Below are positions 42,881 through 52,114 of a DNA stretch of 64,000 nucleotides, piece after piece. This DNA comes from Microbacterium sp. AG238. GTDB lineage: Bacteria > Actinomycetota > Actinomycetes > Actinomycetales > Microbacteriaceae. The stretch is taken from contig NZ_RAQC01000001.1 of the NCBI RefSeq assembly GCF_003610405.1, positions 1,054,001-1,118,000 of the forward strand. Direction: 5' to 3'. The translations under genes were made by a program, and so were the position numbers. A model generated the notes under the pieces. It did no database searches and was not told where the DNA came from. It saw only the letters and a list, made by a program, of their open reading frames with translations. The first letter of the stretch is position 1; the number at the start of each line of letters is the position of its first letter.

Positions 42881-43984
42881 ATGATCCTCGCGCCCCTCGT
42901 CGCTCCCGTCGACACCCTGTCGGATCGCGAGCGCGAACGCACCGCGAGGCACGCCGTCCTCGCGGGCGTGGGCGACGAGGGTCAGCGGCGGTTGACGGCG
43001 GCTCACGTCGCTGTCGTCGGTGCGGGCGGCCTCGGCTCTCCCGTCATCCTCGCCCTCACCGCCGCGGGGGTCGGGACGATCACCGTCATCGACGATGACG
43101 TGATTGAGTACGCCAACCTCCAGCGGCAGGTCATCCACCGCGCCGACGACGTCGGCAGCCCGAAGGTCGCCTCGGCCCTCCGCGCGGCTGCCGCGCTGTC
43201 GCCCGAGACGCGGATCGAGCCGCGCCGCGAGCGACTGGATGCCGACAACGCGTCGCGTCTGCTCGCCGGAAGCGACCTCGTCATCGACGGCACCGACACG
43301 TTCGAGACCCGCACCGTCGTCGCCGCGGCGTGCGCGGCGCTCGGACTGCCCCTCGTCTGGGGCGTCATCCAGGAGTTCCACGCGCAGGTCACCGTGTTCT
43401 GGACGGACCCACCGGAGGGGATACCGGCGATCGGGCTCGACGACCTCTACCCCGCCGGCAGCGCCGACGATCTGCCGACCTGCGCCGAGGTCGGTGTGCT
43501 CGGGTCGCTCTGCCTGACGGTGGGGGGAATGCTCGCGACGGAGGCCATCAAGCTCATCACCGGTGTCGGCGAGCCGCTCCTGGGCCGGCTCGTGGTGGTC
43601 GACGCGCTGTCCGGGACCACGCGTGAGGTGCCGCTGCGTGCCGCCTCGAGCGCACCGCCGGCGCCCCCGGCGCCTGAGCCCCGCACCCCGCAGACGCGGC
43701 CGACGACGCCCGAGATCGATCTCGATCAGCTCCGCGCCCAGCAGCGCGCCGGGGCGGTGGTCCTCGATGTCCGAGAGCCCCACGAGACGGCGACGGGGGT
43801 GCTCCCCGGCTCGGTGCTGCTCCCCCTCGGCGATCTCCTCGCCGACCCGAGCCGCGTCGACGCCGACCGGGTCGTGGTCGTGTGCGCGCACGGCATCCGG
43901 GCACGCCGCGCCGCCGACGTCCTCCGCGGCCGGGGCGTGACGGCCTCCGTCCTCGCGGGAGGCCTCGCCGGGTGGCGATCGTGA
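42881..43984 (+). CDS. moeB: MoaD/ThiS-adenylating enzyme fused to rhodanese
   Basis: 367 residues. N-terminal E1-like domain: V-V-G-A-G-G-L-G-S, D-D-D-V-I-E-Y-A-N-L-Q-R-Q, and the catalytic-type Cys in T-C-A-E-V-G-V-L-G. A Pro-rich linker (about 250-275) leads to a rhodanese domain with C-A-H-G-I-R-A. The two C-x2-C pairs that bind zinc in E. coli MoeB are absent. It activates the C-terminal Gly of MoaD and transfers sulfur. TAGCCT six bases before ATG; leaderless. It overlaps moeA by four bases. Confidence 0.9.
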   Translation: MILAPLVAPVDTLSDRERERTARHAVLAGVGDEGQRRLTAAHVAVVGAGGLGSPVILALTAAGVGTITVIDDDVIEYANLQRQVIHRADDVGSPKVASALRAAAALSPETRIEPRRERLDADNASRLLAGSDLVIDGTDTFETRTVVAAACAALGLPLVWGVIQEFHAQVTVFWTDPPEGIPAIGLDDLYPAGSADDLPTCAEVGVLGSLCLTVGGMLATEAIKLITGVGEPLLGRLVVVDALSGTTREVPLRAASSAPPAPPAPEPRTPQTRPTTPEIDLDQLRAQQRAGAVVLDVREPHETATGVLPGSVLLPLGDLLADPSRVDADRVVVVCAHGIRARRAADVLRGRGVTASVLAGGLAGWRS

Positions 43985-45231
43985 GCGGCGGGCTGCGCTC
44001 GGTCGAGGAGCAGCTCGCCGACGTCCTCGCGGCCGTGCGACCGCTGCCGACCCGCACGGCCGGGCTCGCGGACGCCGCCGGATCGGTCCTGCGCGAAGCG
44101 GCCGTCGCACGGGGAGGCATCCCCGATTTCGACAACTCCGCCATGGACGGCTTCGCGGTCCGCTTCGACGACGTCGCGACCGCGTCGGCCGAGCATCCCG
44201 TCGATCTGGCGGTCGTCGCCGACCTGCCGGCCGGCACCGCCGACGACCCGCGTCTGCGCGCCGGCGAGACCGCGCGCATCATGACGGGCGCCCCGGTGCC
44301 ATCCGGGGCCGACACCATCGTGCCGTTCGAAGACACCGCCGGCGGCCTCGACGATTCGCTGACGACCGCGCGCGTCCTCACCGCTCCCGCACGGCGGGGA
44401 GTGTTCGTCCGGCGTGCGCACGACGACATCCGCCCCGGCGACACCGTGCTGGGCGCGGGAGTGCTGCTCGGCCCCCGGCAGCTCGCCGCCCTCGCGGCTG
44501 CCGACATCGCCCGGGTCACCGTCTCGCACGCGCCGCGCGTCGTCGTGATCTCGACCGGCAGCGAGCTCGTCGAACCCGGCCTCCCCCGCACGCGAGGCCA
44601 GATCCCCGAGTCGAACGGCCTGTTGCTCGACGCGCTCTCCCGTCAGGCGGGCGGTGCCGTCGTCCGCCGCGTGCACGTCGACGACGGTGGCGCCGCCTTC
44701 CGGGCCGAGATCACGGCGGCAACCACCGGCGAGTCCCGGGCGGACGTCGTCATCACCTCGGGCGGGGTGAGTGCGGGCGCCTACGAGGTCGTCAAGACCG
44801 AGCTCGGCGATGCGCTGCGCTTCTCGCGGGTGGCGATGCAGCCGGGCAAGCCGCAGGCGTTCGGTGTCCTGCCCTCGGGGACGCTCGTGTTCGGCCTTCC
44901 CGGAAACCCGGTGAGCGCGGCGGTGTCGTTCGAGGTGTTCGTACGCCCCGCCCTCCTCGCCCTGCAGGGCCGCTCCGACCTGTACCGACCGGCTCTCCGA
45001 CTTCCCGCGGGCGAGTCCTGGCGTACGCCGCCGGGCCGTCGGCAGTACCTCCCCGCGGTCATCGACCGCTCCGACCCCGTGCGCTGGTCCGTGCATCCGG
45101 CGACACCCGGCGGCTCGGGGTCGCACCTCGCGGGCGCCCTCGCCCTCGCCGAGGCGTATGCGGTCGTGCCGGCGGAGACCGTCGCCGTAGAGCCCGGCGA
45201 CCTCATCGACGTCGTGCTGCTGGAAGGATGA
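43981..45231 (+). CDS. moeA: molybdopterin molybdotransferase
   Basis: 416 residues with MoeA domain order: PDFDNSAMDGFAV, ARIMTGAPVPSGADTIVPFED, VVVISTGSELVEPG, VVITSGGVSAG, and FGLPGNPVSAAVSFEVFVRP. It inserts molybdate into adenylated molybdopterin. GTG at 43981 lies in the moeB stop; a GTG nine bases earlier is also possible. moaC follows after four bases. Confidence 0.94.
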   Translation: MSGGLRSVEEQLADVLAAVRPLPTRTAGLADAAGSVLREAAVARGGIPDFDNSAMDGFAVRFDDVATASAEHPVDLAVVADLPAGTADDPRLRAGETARIMTGAPVPSGADTIVPFEDTAGGLDDSLTTARVLTAPARRGVFVRRAHDDIRPGDTVLGAGVLLGPRQLAALAAADIARVTVSHAPRVVVISTGSELVEPGLPRTRGQIPESNGLLLDALSRQAGGAVVRRVHVDDGGAAFRAEITAATTGESRADVVITSGGVSAGAYEVVKTELGDALRFSRVAMQPGKPQAFGVLPSGTLVFGLPGNPVSAAVSFEVFVRPALLALQGRSDLYRPALRLPAGESWRTPPGRRQYLPAVIDRSDPVRWSVHPATPGGSGSHLAGALALAEAYAVVPAETVAVEPGDLIDVVLLEG

Positions 45232-45235
45232 GGGC

Positions 45236-45715
45236 ATGAGCTTCACCCACCTCGACGACGCCGGTCACGCCCGCATGGTCGACGTCACCGCGAAGCAGCC
45301 GACCGTCCGCGCGGCGACCGCTCGCGGCTTCGTCCGCTGTTCGCCCGAGGTCGTCGCCGCGCTGCGTGACGGCACCGTGCCGAAGGGCGATGTCCTCGCC
45401 GTGGCTCGCATCGCCGGCATCCAGGCTGCCAAGCGCACCCCCGAACTGCTGCCTCTCGCCCACGTGATCGGCGTGCACGGGGTCGTCGTCGACCTCGACA
45501 TCACCGACGAGGGCATCGAGATCGAGGCGACGGCGCGCACCGCCGACCGGACCGGCGTCGAGATGGAGGCGCTCACCTCGGTGGCGGTCGCCGCCCTCGC
45601 CGTGGTCGACATGGTGAAAGGCCTCGACAAGACGACCTCGATCGAGAACGTCCGCATCACGGCGAAGTCCGGTGGCCGCAGCGGCGACTGGCGGCGCCCC
45701 GGTGGGGACGCCTGA
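45236..45715 (+). CDS. moaC: cyclic pyranopterin monophosphate synthase
   Basis: 159 residues. MVDVTAKQPTVRAATARG, LLPLAHVIGVHGV and TGVEMEALTSVAVAALAVVDMVKGLDK are diagnostic of MoaC, which converts the MoaA product to cPMP. The stop codon overlaps the moaD start (TGATG). Confidence 0.96.
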   Translation: MSFTHLDDAGHARMVDVTAKQPTVRAATARGFVRCSPEVVAALRDGTVPKGDVLAVARIAGIQAAKRTPELLPLAHVIGVHGVVVDLDITDEGIEIEATARTADRTGVEMEALTSVAVAALAVVDMVKGLDKTTSIENVRITAKSGGRSGDWRRPGGDA

Positions 45716-45948
45716 TGGCTCGCGTGCGCTACTTCGCCGCCGCGGCCGAGCGCGCCGGACGGAACGACGAGGACCGCTCCGAGATCACCCTCGGCGCCCT
45801 GCGCGACGCGCTGTCTCGCGAACGTCCGGGGCTGGGAGCGATCCTGCCCAAGTGCGCCGTGCTGGTCGACGGTGCGCGCGTCGCCGACGCCACCGAGATC
45901 GGTCCCGACGTCACCGTCGACATCCTGCCGCCGTTCGCCGGCGGCTGA
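45715..45948 (+). CDS. moaD: molybdopterin synthase small subunit
   Basis: 77 residues, ubiquitin-like, ending in the G-G needed for thiocarboxylation by MoeB. ARVRYFAAAAERAG and DVTVDILPPFAGG fit MoaD. It meets moaE head-on 20 bases downstream; the two products form the MPT synthase. Confidence 0.9.
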   Translation: MARVRYFAAAAERAGRNDEDRSEITLGALRDALSRERPGLGAILPKCAVLVDGARVADATEIGPDVTVDILPPFAGG

Positions 45949-45967
45949 GACCGCCGGCGCTCAGCGA

Positions 45968-46396
45968 TCAGCCGCCGATCCCCTTCCACGCGGTCGTGCC
46001 GTCGGTCTCGATCTGCTGCTTCCAGATCGGCAGCTCGCGTTTGATCGCCTCGATCAGCTCACGGCACACGTCGAAGGCGTCATCCCGGTGCGCCGTGCCC
46101 ACCGCGATGACGACCGCCGCATCCCCCACCCCGAGGTCGCCGACGCGGTGGCTGACCGCGACCGCACCGTCACGTCCGGCGAGCGCGGTCTCCGCGATCG
46201 CACGCAGCGTCGCCTCGGCGTCGGGATGAGCCTCGTAGTGCAGCGCGGCGACCGTGCCCGCGGCATCCGGGTCGTGATCGCGCACGGTTCCGACGAAGCT
46301 CGTCACGGCCCCGACCGCGGCGGACTCGACGGCCTCGAGGTGCTGCGACACGTCGAGAGGCTCGGCGGTGATGCGGGCGATGCGGATCTCACCCAT
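45968..46396 (-). CDS. moaE: molybdopterin synthase catalytic subunit
   Basis: 142 residues. GAVTSFVGTVRDHD, LHYEAHPDAEATL, ISHR-type VSHRVGDLGVGDAAVVIAVG, and PIWKQQIETDGTTAWKG (with the catalytic Lys) match MoaE. It overlaps the mog stop by four bases and is transcribed toward moaD. Confidence 0.95.
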   Translation of the reverse strand: MGEIRIARITAEPLDVSQHLEAVESAAVGAVTSFVGTVRDHDPDAAGTVAALHYEAHPDAEATLRAIAETALAGRDGAVAVSHRVGDLGVGDAAVVIAVGTAHRDDAFDVCRELIEAIKRELPIWKQQIETDGTTAWKGIGG

Positions 46397-46872
46397 CAGT
46401 GATCGTGCCCGTCGAGCTGGGCGACGACATGCCCGGCGATGCCCGTCACCACATCCATACCGGATGCCACGGCCCGGGGCGACCCCGGCAGGTTCACGAT
46501 CAGCGTCCCACCGGCCACCCCCGCGCGCCCGCGCGACAGGACGGCCGTGGGGGTCTCGACGACCCCGCGTCGGCGCAGCTCTTCGGCCACGCCCGGCAGC
46601 TCGCGTTCGATGACCTCGCCGGTGGCTTCGGGCGTCTCGTCGCGCGGCGCCACACCTGTGCCGCCCGTCGTGACGATGAGGCGCGCACCCGCGGCGATCG
46701 CGGCGCGCAGAGCCTCCGCGACCGAGGCGACGCCATCGGCGACGACCGTCGGGTCGCCGCACTCCCACCCCGCGCCGCGCAGGGCCTCGACGGCGACGGG
46801 ACCCGCCGTGTCCGGGCGTTCACCGTGCGCTGATCGGTCGGACACGGTGATGACGGTGGCGAAGCGGCTCAT
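46396..46872 (-). CDS. mog: MogA/MoaB-type molybdopterin adenylyltransferase
   Basis: 158 residues. VITVSDRSAHGERPDTAGP and LIVTTGGTGVAPRDETPEAT (T-T-G-G-T-G) are the MogA/MoaB signature; the enzyme adenylates molybdopterin before MoeA acts. TAGGGT lies six bases before ATG, so an internal leaderless promoter inside the end of the upstream SDR gene is likely. It overlaps that gene and moaE by four bases each. Confidence 0.93.
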   Translation of the reverse strand: MSRFATVITVSDRSAHGERPDTAGPVAVEALRGAGWECGDPTVVADGVASVAEALRAAIAAGARLIVTTGGTGVAPRDETPEATGEVIERELPGVAEELRRRGVVETPTAVLSRGRAGVAGGTLIVNLPGSPRAVASGMDVVTGIAGHVVAQLDGHDH

Positions 46873-48482
46873 GACCCCACCCTAGGAGTGCCCGCATCTG
46901 ATGAGGCGGAGTCGTCGTCGGCGTGCGCGCTCTCGACCGCGATCCGCCCCTCCTCCACCTTCCCCTCGGCCATCTCGGTGATGCGCGTGGCCATCGCCGT
47001 GAAGATCAGTCCGTGGAACGGCAGCACGCCGAGCCAGTACAGTCGCCCCGCCAGCCCGCGGGGGAAGAAGATCGCGCGCTGCTCGTACCGGGCACCCCCC
47101 TCGCGCGGGGCGACCTTGAGCTCGAGCCAGGCCTCGCCGGGCACGCGCATCTCCGCACGCAGACGCAGCAGGCGCCCGTCCTCGACAGCCTCCACCCGCC
47201 AGAAGTCGATCGCATCCCCCACCCGCACCTTGCCCCGGCTTCGGCGGCCACGTGCGAGACCGATGCCGCCGACCAGGCGGTCCATCCAGCCGCGGATCTC
47301 CCACAGCGCGCGAGCGGAGTACCAGCCATTCGTCCCACCGATTCCGGCGATGACCTCCCACAGCCGCTCGGGCGATGCGCTGGTCTCGGCGGACCGCTCG
47401 TCCGTGAATACCGTCCGGCCCGCCCACTCGGGGTCGCTCGGCAGGGGGTCGCTCGGCGCACCGAGCACATCGGCGTCCTGCCAGCTCGTCTCGACCTCGT
47501 CGGCGTCCATGCGGTGGAGCGCCAGTCGCACACTCGTCCGATACGACGTAAGGCCGTCCTCGGGCTGCGGGATGATCGCGTCGATGTCGTGATCGTCCAT
47601 GACGCACTCGTTCTGGAGCGACGCGATCAGCGGACGCGCGATGGCGCGCGGCACCGGCGTCACCAGGTTGACCCAGTGCGAGGCCAGCCCCGGCGTCAGC
47701 ACCGGCAGGGCCGCGATCGCCCTCTGGCGCAAGCCCGCCTCGAGGGCGTACCCGTTCATCATCTGCCCGTAGCGCAGGACATCGGGCCCGCCGATGTCGA
47801 CGGCACGGTTCAGGTCGGGATCGACGCGAGCCGCGCCGAGGAGGTAGTGCAGGACGTCGCGGACCGCGATCGGCTGGATGCGGTTTCGCACCCACTTCGG
47901 CGCCGGCATGTACGGCAGGACGTCGGTGAGGTGACGCACCATCTCGAACGATGCCGACCCCGAGCCGATGACGACACCTGCCTGCAGCACGAGGGTGGGC
48001 ACCCCCGACGCCAGCAGGATCTCGCCGACCTCCACGCGCGACCGCAGGTGCGGCGACAGCTCGGCGTCGGAGGGGTGCAGTCCGCCCAGGTAGACGATGC
48101 GCTTCACGGATGCCGCCGCGGCGGCCTCGGCGACGGTGCGGGCCGCCCGCTCGTCGGCTTCCTCGAATCCGGCACCCGCTCCCATCGAGTGGATGAGGTA
48201 GTACACGACATCCACGTCGTCGACGGCTTCGGCGACGGCCTCCGCGTCGTCGGCCGAGCCTCCGACGATCTCGACGGCGTCTCCCCACGGAAAGCTCGCG
48301 ACGCGTTCGGGGGTGCGTGCCAGCACGCGCACACGGTATCCGGCCGCGACGAGGCGCGGCACCAAGCGCCCGCCGATGTAGCCGGTGGCGCCGAGGACGA
48401 GGGCTCGGGGGGCGGATCCGTCCGATCGAGGCTGCGCTCGCAGCTCGGGCTCGTGTCCGGTGGGTGCGGTCAGCTCGGTCAT
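46869..48482 (-). CDS. SDR-type NAD(P)-binding domain fused to SRPBCC-like DUF2867 domain
   Basis: 537 residues. N-terminal Rossmann part (about 25-320) with V-L-G-A-T-G-Y-I-G-G-R-L and DVVYYLIHSMGAG; the C-terminal part (about 370-520) has ERLWEVIAGIGGTNGWYS, LRLRAEMRVPGEAWLELKV and FFPRGLAGRLYW, typical of DUF2867. The reaction is unknown. TACCGT six bases before ATG indicates a leaderless mRNA. It is the first gene before mog and moaE, but its link to molybdenum metabolism is unclear. Confidence 0.85.
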   Translation of the reverse strand: MTELTAPTGHEPELRAQPRSDGSAPRALVLGATGYIGGRLVPRLVAAGYRVRVLARTPERVASFPWGDAVEIVGGSADDAEAVAEAVDDVDVVYYLIHSMGAGAGFEEADERAARTVAEAAAAASVKRIVYLGGLHPSDAELSPHLRSRVEVGEILLASGVPTLVLQAGVVIGSGSASFEMVRHLTDVLPYMPAPKWVRNRIQPIAVRDVLHYLLGAARVDPDLNRAVDIGGPDVLRYGQMMNGYALEAGLRQRAIAALPVLTPGLASHWVNLVTPVPRAIARPLIASLQNECVMDDHDIDAIIPQPEDGLTSYRTSVRLALHRMDADEVETSWQDADVLGAPSDPLPSDPEWAGRTVFTDERSAETSASPERLWEVIAGIGGTNGWYSARALWEIRGWMDRLVGGIGLARGRRSRGKVRVGDAIDFWRVEAVEDGRLLRLRAEMRVPGEAWLELKVAPREGGARYEQRAIFFPRGLAGRLYWLGVLPFHGLIFTAMATRITEMAEGKVEEGRIAVESAHADDDSASSDAGTPRVGS

Positions 48483-48488
48483 GATCAG

Positions 48489-48552
48489 ACGGTAGGCGCC
48501 GCCGAGCATCGACCGACATGACTTGACACGCCTCGGTCGATCGGTCGGTGAT
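48489..48552. promoter_or_regulatory. divergent promoter region with CGGTCGATCGGTCGG-type repeats
   Basis: The 233-base gap between the SDR gene and the MFS gene holds the minus-strand -10 TACCGT (48489-48494). On the plus strand TTGACA (48523-48528) is followed after 18 bases by GGTGAT (48547-48552). In between, repeated GGTCG words (CGGTCGATCGGTCGG) may be an operator. A later TACGCT near 48640 could be a second promoter for the MFS gene. Confidence 0.35.
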
Positions 48553-48715
48553 GACACCAGCGGCGCCCCGCGCGCACGATAGGCGAGCGCCCGCCCGATC
48601 GCAACGTCGGACCGCGAGCTTGCGTGGGCCCCCTGCCGCGGGGCTACGCTCCCGTGAGCGAAGGACAGTCGTCTGGCGACCCGAGCCCGGCGGCGCTGCC
48701 GGAGGAGAACCGAAT

Positions 48716-50191
48716 ATGTCACGCACGCGCACGAAGCGGCCTGCCCGCCGACGTCTCGAGGTCGATGACGTCATCGTCGTCGAACGCAAGAAGGTCCGCA
48801 CCGCGATCTCGGGGACCGTGGTCGGGAACTTCATGGAGTGGTTCGACTTCGGCATCTACGGCTACCTCGCCGTGACCCTGACCGTCGTGTTCGCCGAGGA
48901 CATCCCCGACCCCTGGGGGCTTCTCGTGACGCTGCTCGGATTCGCCGTCTCGTTCCTCGTGCGGCCCCTCGGCGGCATCGTGCTCGGACCTCTCGGCGAC
49001 CGGATCGGGCGTCAGAAGGTCCTGTTCCTCACGATGGCGATGATGGCGACCGCGACGGCACTCATCGGTCTGCTCCCCACATCCGCGCAGATCGGCATCT
49101 GGGCGGTCGTGCCCCTGTATGTGCTGAAGATGGTGCAGGGCTTCTCGACCGGTGGCGAGTACGCGGGGGCCTCGACGTACGTCACCGAGTTCTCCCCCGA
49201 CCGCTCGCGCGGCTTCTGGGCGTCGTGGCTCGACGTCGGCTCGTACGTCGGCTTCGCAGCCGGTGCCACGGTCGTCGCGGTGACCACCCTCATCACCCAG
49301 GGCCTCTGGGGGCCGGACGCGATGGTCGACGGCGGCTGGCGCATCCCGTTCCTCGTCGCCATCCCCCTGGGCATCGTCGCCATCTGGTTCCGGCTGCGCA
49401 TCCCCGAGACCCCCGCGTTCGAGCAGGAGTCGGAATCGGCCGCGCCGCCCCGCAAGGACGACCCGATGGCCCGCCACGGCATCGGCGGCATCCTGCGCCA
49501 CCACTGGCGGACGATCCTCGTCGCCGTGGCCATCGTCGCCGCGACCAACACCGCAGGGTACGCATTGACCAGCTACATGCCGACCTACCTCGAGAAGGAG
49601 GTCGGTCTCTCGAACCTCTCGGCCGCGGTGGCGACCGTTCCGGTGCTGGTCGTGATGTCGGCGACCCTGCCGTTCGTCGGTCGGCTCAGCGACCGGTTCG
49701 GCCGCCGGCGCGTCTACGCCTTCGCGATCGGCGCATCACTCGTGCTGACCATCCCAGCGTTCGCGATCATGCAGATCGGCGAGCTGTGGGCCGTCTTCGT
49801 GGCCCTGGGCATCATCGCCGTGCCGGTCGCGCTGTTCGTCGCGATCTCGGCGAGTGCCCTGCCGGCGCTGTTCCCGACCGCGACCCGCTTCGGCGCCATG
49901 GGCATCGCGTACAACCTCGCGGTGTCGCTCTTCGGCGGCACGACGCCGCTGTTCAGCCAGGCGCTCATCGAGTGGACCGGCAACACCTACATGCCCGCGT
50001 TCTACATCATGTTCTTCTCGGCGCTGGCGGCCGTCGCGCTGTTCGCGATGCGCGAGACCGCGCAGCGTCCCCTGCTCGGCTCGGTGCCGACGGTCGAGAC
50101 CGTCGCCGAGGCCGAGGCTCTCGTCGCGGGGCAAGACGACGACCCGCGTATCGACACCTCGACGATGCCGCTCGACATCCTCCGGTCCTGA
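48716..50191 (+). CDS. MHS-type MFS transporter (ProP/KgtP-like)
   Basis: 491 residues, 12 helices. GTVVGNFMEWFDFGIYGYLAVTLT in helix 1, RPLGGIVLGPLGDRIGRQKVLFLTM (MFS loop 2-3 motif), and QGFSTGGEYAGASTYVTEFSPDRSRGFWAS identify the metabolite:H+ symporter family that imports organic acids or compatible solutes such as proline and betaine. The start is set by GGAGGAGAACCGAAT before ATG. Substrate not determined. Confidence 0.9.
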   Translation: MSRTRTKRPARRRLEVDDVIVVERKKVRTAISGTVVGNFMEWFDFGIYGYLAVTLTVVFAEDIPDPWGLLVTLLGFAVSFLVRPLGGIVLGPLGDRIGRQKVLFLTMAMMATATALIGLLPTSAQIGIWAVVPLYVLKMVQGFSTGGEYAGASTYVTEFSPDRSRGFWASWLDVGSYVGFAAGATVVAVTTLITQGLWGPDAMVDGGWRIPFLVAIPLGIVAIWFRLRIPETPAFEQESESAAPPRKDDPMARHGIGGILRHHWRTILVAVAIVAATNTAGYALTSYMPTYLEKEVGLSNLSAAVATVPVLVVMSATLPFVGRLSDRFGRRRVYAFAIGASLVLTIPAFAIMQIGELWAVFVALGIIAVPVALFVAISASALPALFPTATRFGAMGIAYNLAVSLFGGTTPLFSQALIEWTGNTYMPAFYIMFFSALAAVALFAMRETAQRPLLGSVPTVETVAEAEALVAGQDDDPRIDTSTMPLDILRS

Positions 50192-50211
50192 GGCGCTGTC
50201 CCTCTCGCGCT

Positions 50212-52104
50212 TCAGCGCCGTCCGGTGCCGAAGATGCCCCGGATGACGCCGGTGAGCACTTCCCGCGCGGCACGAGAGCCGAGGATCTGCTCTGCCGGCG
50301 TCTTCGTGCGCGAGCGCGTGTTGGAGGTCATGCTCCGCAGCATCCGGTCGTGGTCGCGTCGCTCCTTCGCCTCATCGGCCGCCGCCTGCTTGCGGATGGC
50401 GGCGAGCTGCTTGGCGTAGGCGGCATCCGCCTTCGCCCGCAGCTTCGCGGCGTCCTGCTCGGCCTTGCGGCGCGCGGCCTCCGCCTCGGCCGCATCGAGG
50501 GCCGCCTGCGCGGCGTTCATGCGAGCGGTCAGGATCTCGCGTGCCGATTCGCGATCGATCGCCTCGGCGTAGCGCGGCCGGATCTCGGACGCCGCCACCC
50601 GGGCCTCGATGTCCGCAGGGGCGGCGGGCGACATCAGGGCCTGGGGCGCGCGCAGCCGGGTCCACGCGACGGGAGTCGGCGCGCCCCTCTCGTTCATCAC
50701 GGTCACGACGGCCTCGCCGGTTCCGAGCTCCTGCAGCACCCGCTCGAGGTCGTAGCCCGATCGCGGGTAGGTGCCGACGCTCGCCCGCAGCGCTTTGGCG
50801 TCGTCGGGGGTGAAGGCGCGCAGCGCGTGCTGCACGCGCGAGCCGAGCTGTGCCAGCACATCCGATGGAACATCCTTGGGCGTCTGCGTGACGAAGAAGA
50901 CGCCGACACCCTTCGATCGGATCAGCCGGACCGTCTGGACCACGGCGGACAGGAAGTCCTTCGAGGCGTCGCGGAACAGCAGATGCGCCTCGTCGAAGAA
51001 GAACACGAGCTCGGGCTTGTCGCGGTCACCCACCTCGGGCAGCACCTCGAACAGCTCCGCCAACAGGTACATGAGGAACGTCGAATAGAGCACCGGCTGG
51101 TCGGCGACCCCGGGCACCTCGAGCAGGGTGACGACGCCCTCGCCGGTGTCGGTCGTGCGCATGAGGTCGCGGACATCGAACTCCGGTTCGCCGAAGAAGA
51201 CGTCCGCCCCGGCGTCGGCGAAGGTGATGAGCTCGCGCAGGATGACGCCGGCCGTGGCCTTCGAGAGCCCGCCGAGTTCGGCGAGCTCGGGCTTGCCGTC
51301 GTCGCTGGTGAGGTAGGTCAGCACCGCTCGGAGGTCGGAGAGATCGACGAGGGCGAGGCCGTTCGCGTCGGCGTAGTGGAAGACGAGGCCGAGACTCGAC
51401 TCCTGCGTGGCGTTCAATCCGAGCACGCGGCTCAGCAGCAGGGGACCGAAGCCCGACACCGTGGCGCGAACGGGTGTCCCCGTTCCTCGGTCGCCGAGAG
51501 CGAGGAACTCCGCCGCGAACGAGCGTGGCGACCAGTCCTGGCCGATCGCGCGGGTCCGCGAGACGAGCTTCTCGTCGGCCTCGCCCGGTGAGGCCAGCCC
51601 CGAGAGATCGCCCTTGATGTCGGCGGCGAACACGGGCACGCCGTTGGCCGCCAGCTGCTCCACGAGAACCTGGAGGGTGCGGGTCTTGCCCGTACCGGTC
51701 GCGCCGGCGACGAGGCCGTGACGGTTCGTCATCGCGAGGGGGATGCGAACGGGCGCATCGCGTTGCGGCTCGCCGTTCAGAAGCGCTCCGAGCTCGAGCG
51801 CCGGCCCCTCGAACGCGTAGCCCTGTCGAATCGCGTCGACCTCCGGCGCCTCGAGCGGGCCCACCGCTCCCCCGATCACCGCAGGCTCGGCGCCGGCGGC
51901 CGAGGGCGCGGCGGCCGCCGCGCCGGGCGGGAGCGATGCCGCTGCCCTGGCCGCCTCCGCTTCGGCGGCCGCCAGAGCGGCCCGCGCGCGGGCGGCGACG
52001 AGAGCCGCCTCGGCGGCATCCGCCTCCGCACGCAGCCGGGCAAGGTCTGCAGCGGCCACCGCGTCGTCGGAGGGAACGGCCGGGCCATCGGGCGAGACGC
52101 TCAT
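50212..52104 (-). CDS. HerA-like ATPase, DUF853 family
   Basis: 630 residues. An Ala/Glu-rich coiled segment (about 15-65), then the ATPase: Walker A G-A-T-G-T-G-K-T-R, DIKGDLSGLASPG, Walker B L-V-F-F-F-D-E-A-H, FVTQTPKDVPSDVLAQLGSRVQHALRAFTPDDAKAL. A second coiled coil rich in Ala, Lys and Arg (about 520-600) precedes an RTKTPAEQILGSRAAREVL tail. DUF853 proteins are HerA/FtsK-fold ATPases of unknown role. TAGGCT seven bases before ATG; leaderless. Confidence 0.88.
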   Translation of the reverse strand: MSVSPDGPAVPSDDAVAAADLARLRAEADAAEAALVAARARAALAAAEAEAARAAASLPPGAAAAAPSAAGAEPAVIGGAVGPLEAPEVDAIRQGYAFEGPALELGALLNGEPQRDAPVRIPLAMTNRHGLVAGATGTGKTRTLQVLVEQLAANGVPVFAADIKGDLSGLASPGEADEKLVSRTRAIGQDWSPRSFAAEFLALGDRGTGTPVRATVSGFGPLLLSRVLGLNATQESSLGLVFHYADANGLALVDLSDLRAVLTYLTSDDGKPELAELGGLSKATAGVILRELITFADAGADVFFGEPEFDVRDLMRTTDTGEGVVTLLEVPGVADQPVLYSTFLMYLLAELFEVLPEVGDRDKPELVFFFDEAHLLFRDASKDFLSAVVQTVRLIRSKGVGVFFVTQTPKDVPSDVLAQLGSRVQHALRAFTPDDAKALRASVGTYPRSGYDLERVLQELGTGEAVVTVMNERGAPTPVAWTRLRAPQALMSPAAPADIEARVAASEIRPRYAEAIDRESAREILTARMNAAQAALDAAEAEAARRKAEQDAAKLRAKADAAYAKQLAAIRKQAAADEAKERRDHDRMLRSMTSNTRSRTKTPAEQILGSRAAREVLTGVIRGIFGTGRR

Positions 52105-52114
52105 GCGGGCGAGC

